Shown: piece by piece, positions 23,336 to 24,013 of the stretch
Layout of the letters: the number at the start of each line of letters is the position of its first letter
Position numbering within the stretch: the stretch's first letter is position 1
Source of the DNA: an uncultured Lachnospiraceae bacterium
GTDB taxonomy: Bacteria > Bacillota > Clostridia > Lachnospirales > Lachnospiraceae
Direction of reading: 5' to 3'
NCBI GenBank assembly: GCA_902782815.1
Contig: CACZOS010000025.1
Span: 1 to 24,013 of the forward strand
DNA: 24,013 bases
Translations under genes and position numbers: made by a program
The notes under the pieces: model-generated
Databases searched by the model: none
What the model was told of the DNA's origin: nothing
What the model saw: the letters and a program-made list of their open reading frames with translations, nothing else

Positions 23336-23836
23336 TTGAGACATGAATTGACAGAGCATGATATCCGGAAGATGGAGGAAGAGATCGAACATCGCAAGGT
23401 GGTGGTCCGGCAGGAACTTCTGGCTCAGGTGAAGACAGCCAGAGCTCACGGTGACCTGAGTGAGAATTTTGAATATCATGCCGCCAAAAAAGAGAAGAAT
23501 ATCAATGAGAGCAGGATCCGTTATCTGGAGAGGATGATCCGGAACAGCGTGATCGTGAAAGAAGAGGAAGAGGAAGGAACCGTGGGAATCAATACCGCAG
23601 TGGAGCTGTACTTTGAAGAGGACGGGGAAACCGATACATTTTATGTCGTGACTACTGTTCTGGCTGATCCCATGATGAACAGGGTGAGTATAGAGTCCCC
23701 CATAGGCAGTTCTCTCAAGGGGCACAGAACAGGAGACAGGGTGAAGATCCAGGCCGGTCCGGAATCGGGATATTATGTCAGGATTGAATCGGTCCGACCC
23801 TTTTCCGACGAAGATCTGGCCATCAACCGGTTCTAG
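23336..23836 (+). CDS. GreA/GreB-family transcription elongation factor
   Basis: Gre factors enter the RNA polymerase secondary channel and stimulate cleavage of backtracked RNA. The N-terminal coiled coil has LTEHDIRKMEEEIEH and the hallmark HGDLSENFEYHAAKKEK, whose tip acidic residues are Asp40 and Glu43. After an acidic link (EEEEEG) the FKBP-like C-terminal domain follows, with SIESPIGSSLKGHRTGD. The length of 166 is slightly long because of a C-terminal extension (RPFSDEDLAINRF). The start is TTG 23336, nine bases after GAGAGG; no ATG lies nearby in frame before the conserved region. Divergence from standard GreA suggests a paralogue, so I leave the symbol blank. It follows a terminator, but I see no clear promoter of its own. 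Confidence 0.88.
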   Translation: MRHELTEHDIRKMEEEIEHRKVVVRQELLAQVKTARAHGDLSENFEYHAAKKEKNINESRIRYLERMIRNSVIVKEEEEEGTVGINTAVELYFEEDGETDTFYVVTTVLADPMMNRVSIESPIGSSLKGHRTGDRVKIQAGPESGYYVRIESVRPFSDEDLAINRF

Positions 23837-23885
23837 AGGACATACCCGGTTGGAATAAGACTTGTCAACAAAGAAGAAAAAAGTG

Positions 23886-23914
23886 TTGACATCAATATTT
23901 GAAAATGATAATAT
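23886..23914 (+). promoter_or_regulatory. Promoter of the tRNA-Ser gene
   Basis: A perfect TTGACA (23886-23891), 17 bases, then TAATAT (23909-23914) with a TG-A extension. The predicted start lies near 23921, at a small GTCGGC/GCCGGC stem (23921-23939) in the tRNA leader. Confidence 0.75.
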
Positions 23915-23956
23915 AAACAAGTCGGCAGTTGAGGCCGGCATGAATACAAATGTTTT

Positions 23957-24013
23957 GGAGAGGTGTCCGAGTGGTTTAAGGAGCTGGTCTTGAAAACCAG
24001 TGATTCCGAAAGG
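23957..24013 (+). tRNA. tRNA-Ser, anticodon UGA (partial, cut by window edge)
   Basis: The 5' 57 bases are present: acceptor strand GGAGAGG, D arm with CCGAGTGGTTTAAGG, anticodon stem CTGGT/ACCAG with loop CTTGAAA (anticodon TGA at 23991-23993), and the start of the long variable arm (TGATTCCGAAAGG) typical of class II tRNA-Ser. It would read UCA and related serine codons. The T arm and 3' end lie outside the window. Confidence 0.95.

Noticed and set aside
23824..23852. Terminator at the end of the gre gene (CAACCGG/CCGGTTG)
   Set aside because: The stem overlaps the stop codon, but GAATAAGA follows and there is no T-tract.
23840..23870. Reverse-strand promoter using TTGACA from the left arm of the inverted repeat
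   Set aside because: The hexamer 17 bases on reads GTATGT, a poor -10, and there is no reverse gene to serve.

Overview
The window is a chromosomal housekeeping stretch from a Gram-positive bacterium, most likely a clostridium close to the Lachnospiraceae. Three things point there. The first is the order priA-def-fmt-rsmB-rlmN-stp-prkC-rsgA-thiN. The second is a division/cell-wall (dcw) cluster running mraZ to ftsZ. The third is protein character: FtsZ starts MLEI and ends in an [15 protein letters not shown] tail, a PASTA kinase is present, and ribosome binding sites are strong AGGAGG types. Nearly everything lies on the + strand; only ychF is reversed. I see no phage, transposon, CRISPR or integron signal.

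Region 1 (1-8935) is a tightly packed expression and signalling operon. After the 3' end of priA, a promoter near 371-399 leads into def, fmt, rsmB, rlmN, stp (PP2C phosphatase), prkC (PASTA Ser/Thr kinase), rsgA and thiN. Many junctions overlap by 4 bases (def/fmt, rlmN/stp, stp/prkC), which suggests translational coupling. The rpe gene, usual between rsgA and thiN in many Firmicutes, is absent. A long two-sided hairpin at 8868-8933 separates thiN from the convergent ychF.

Region 2 (8958-13613) holds ychF (-) and lgt (+), which diverge from a shared promoter zone. Next comes a two-gene polysaccharide/teichoic-acid-type ABC exporter with its own strong promoter. A GDT1/UPF0016 cation transporter gene follows and ends at a strong intrinsic terminator.

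Region 3 (13614-22417) is the dcw cluster: mraZ, rsmH, an ftsL-like gene, a class B PBP, mraY, murD, divIB/ftsQ and ftsZ. Upstream of mraZ is a good promoter followed by four GTG-type repeats spaced exactly 10 bases apart, which I read as the MraZ autoregulatory operator. The cluster is reduced: murE, murF, ftsW, murG, murC, murB and ftsA are absent from their usual places. Several junctions carry RNA hairpins or internal promoters (ftsL/PBP, PBP/mraY, mraY/murD), so the operon is probably expressed in segments.

Region 4 (22418-24013) has a CinA-like protein lacking the C-terminal amidohydrolase domain, a terminator, a GreA-family factor with a TTG start, and the first 57 bases of a tRNA-Ser(UGA) with its own promoter. 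The sporulation genes spoIIGA-sigE-sigG, which follow ftsZ in many spore-forming clostridia, are not here.

I found no clearly undescribed system. The best leads are the MraZ box array, the reduced dcw gene content, the structured RNA junctions, and the isolated exporter pair next to lgt and mraZ.
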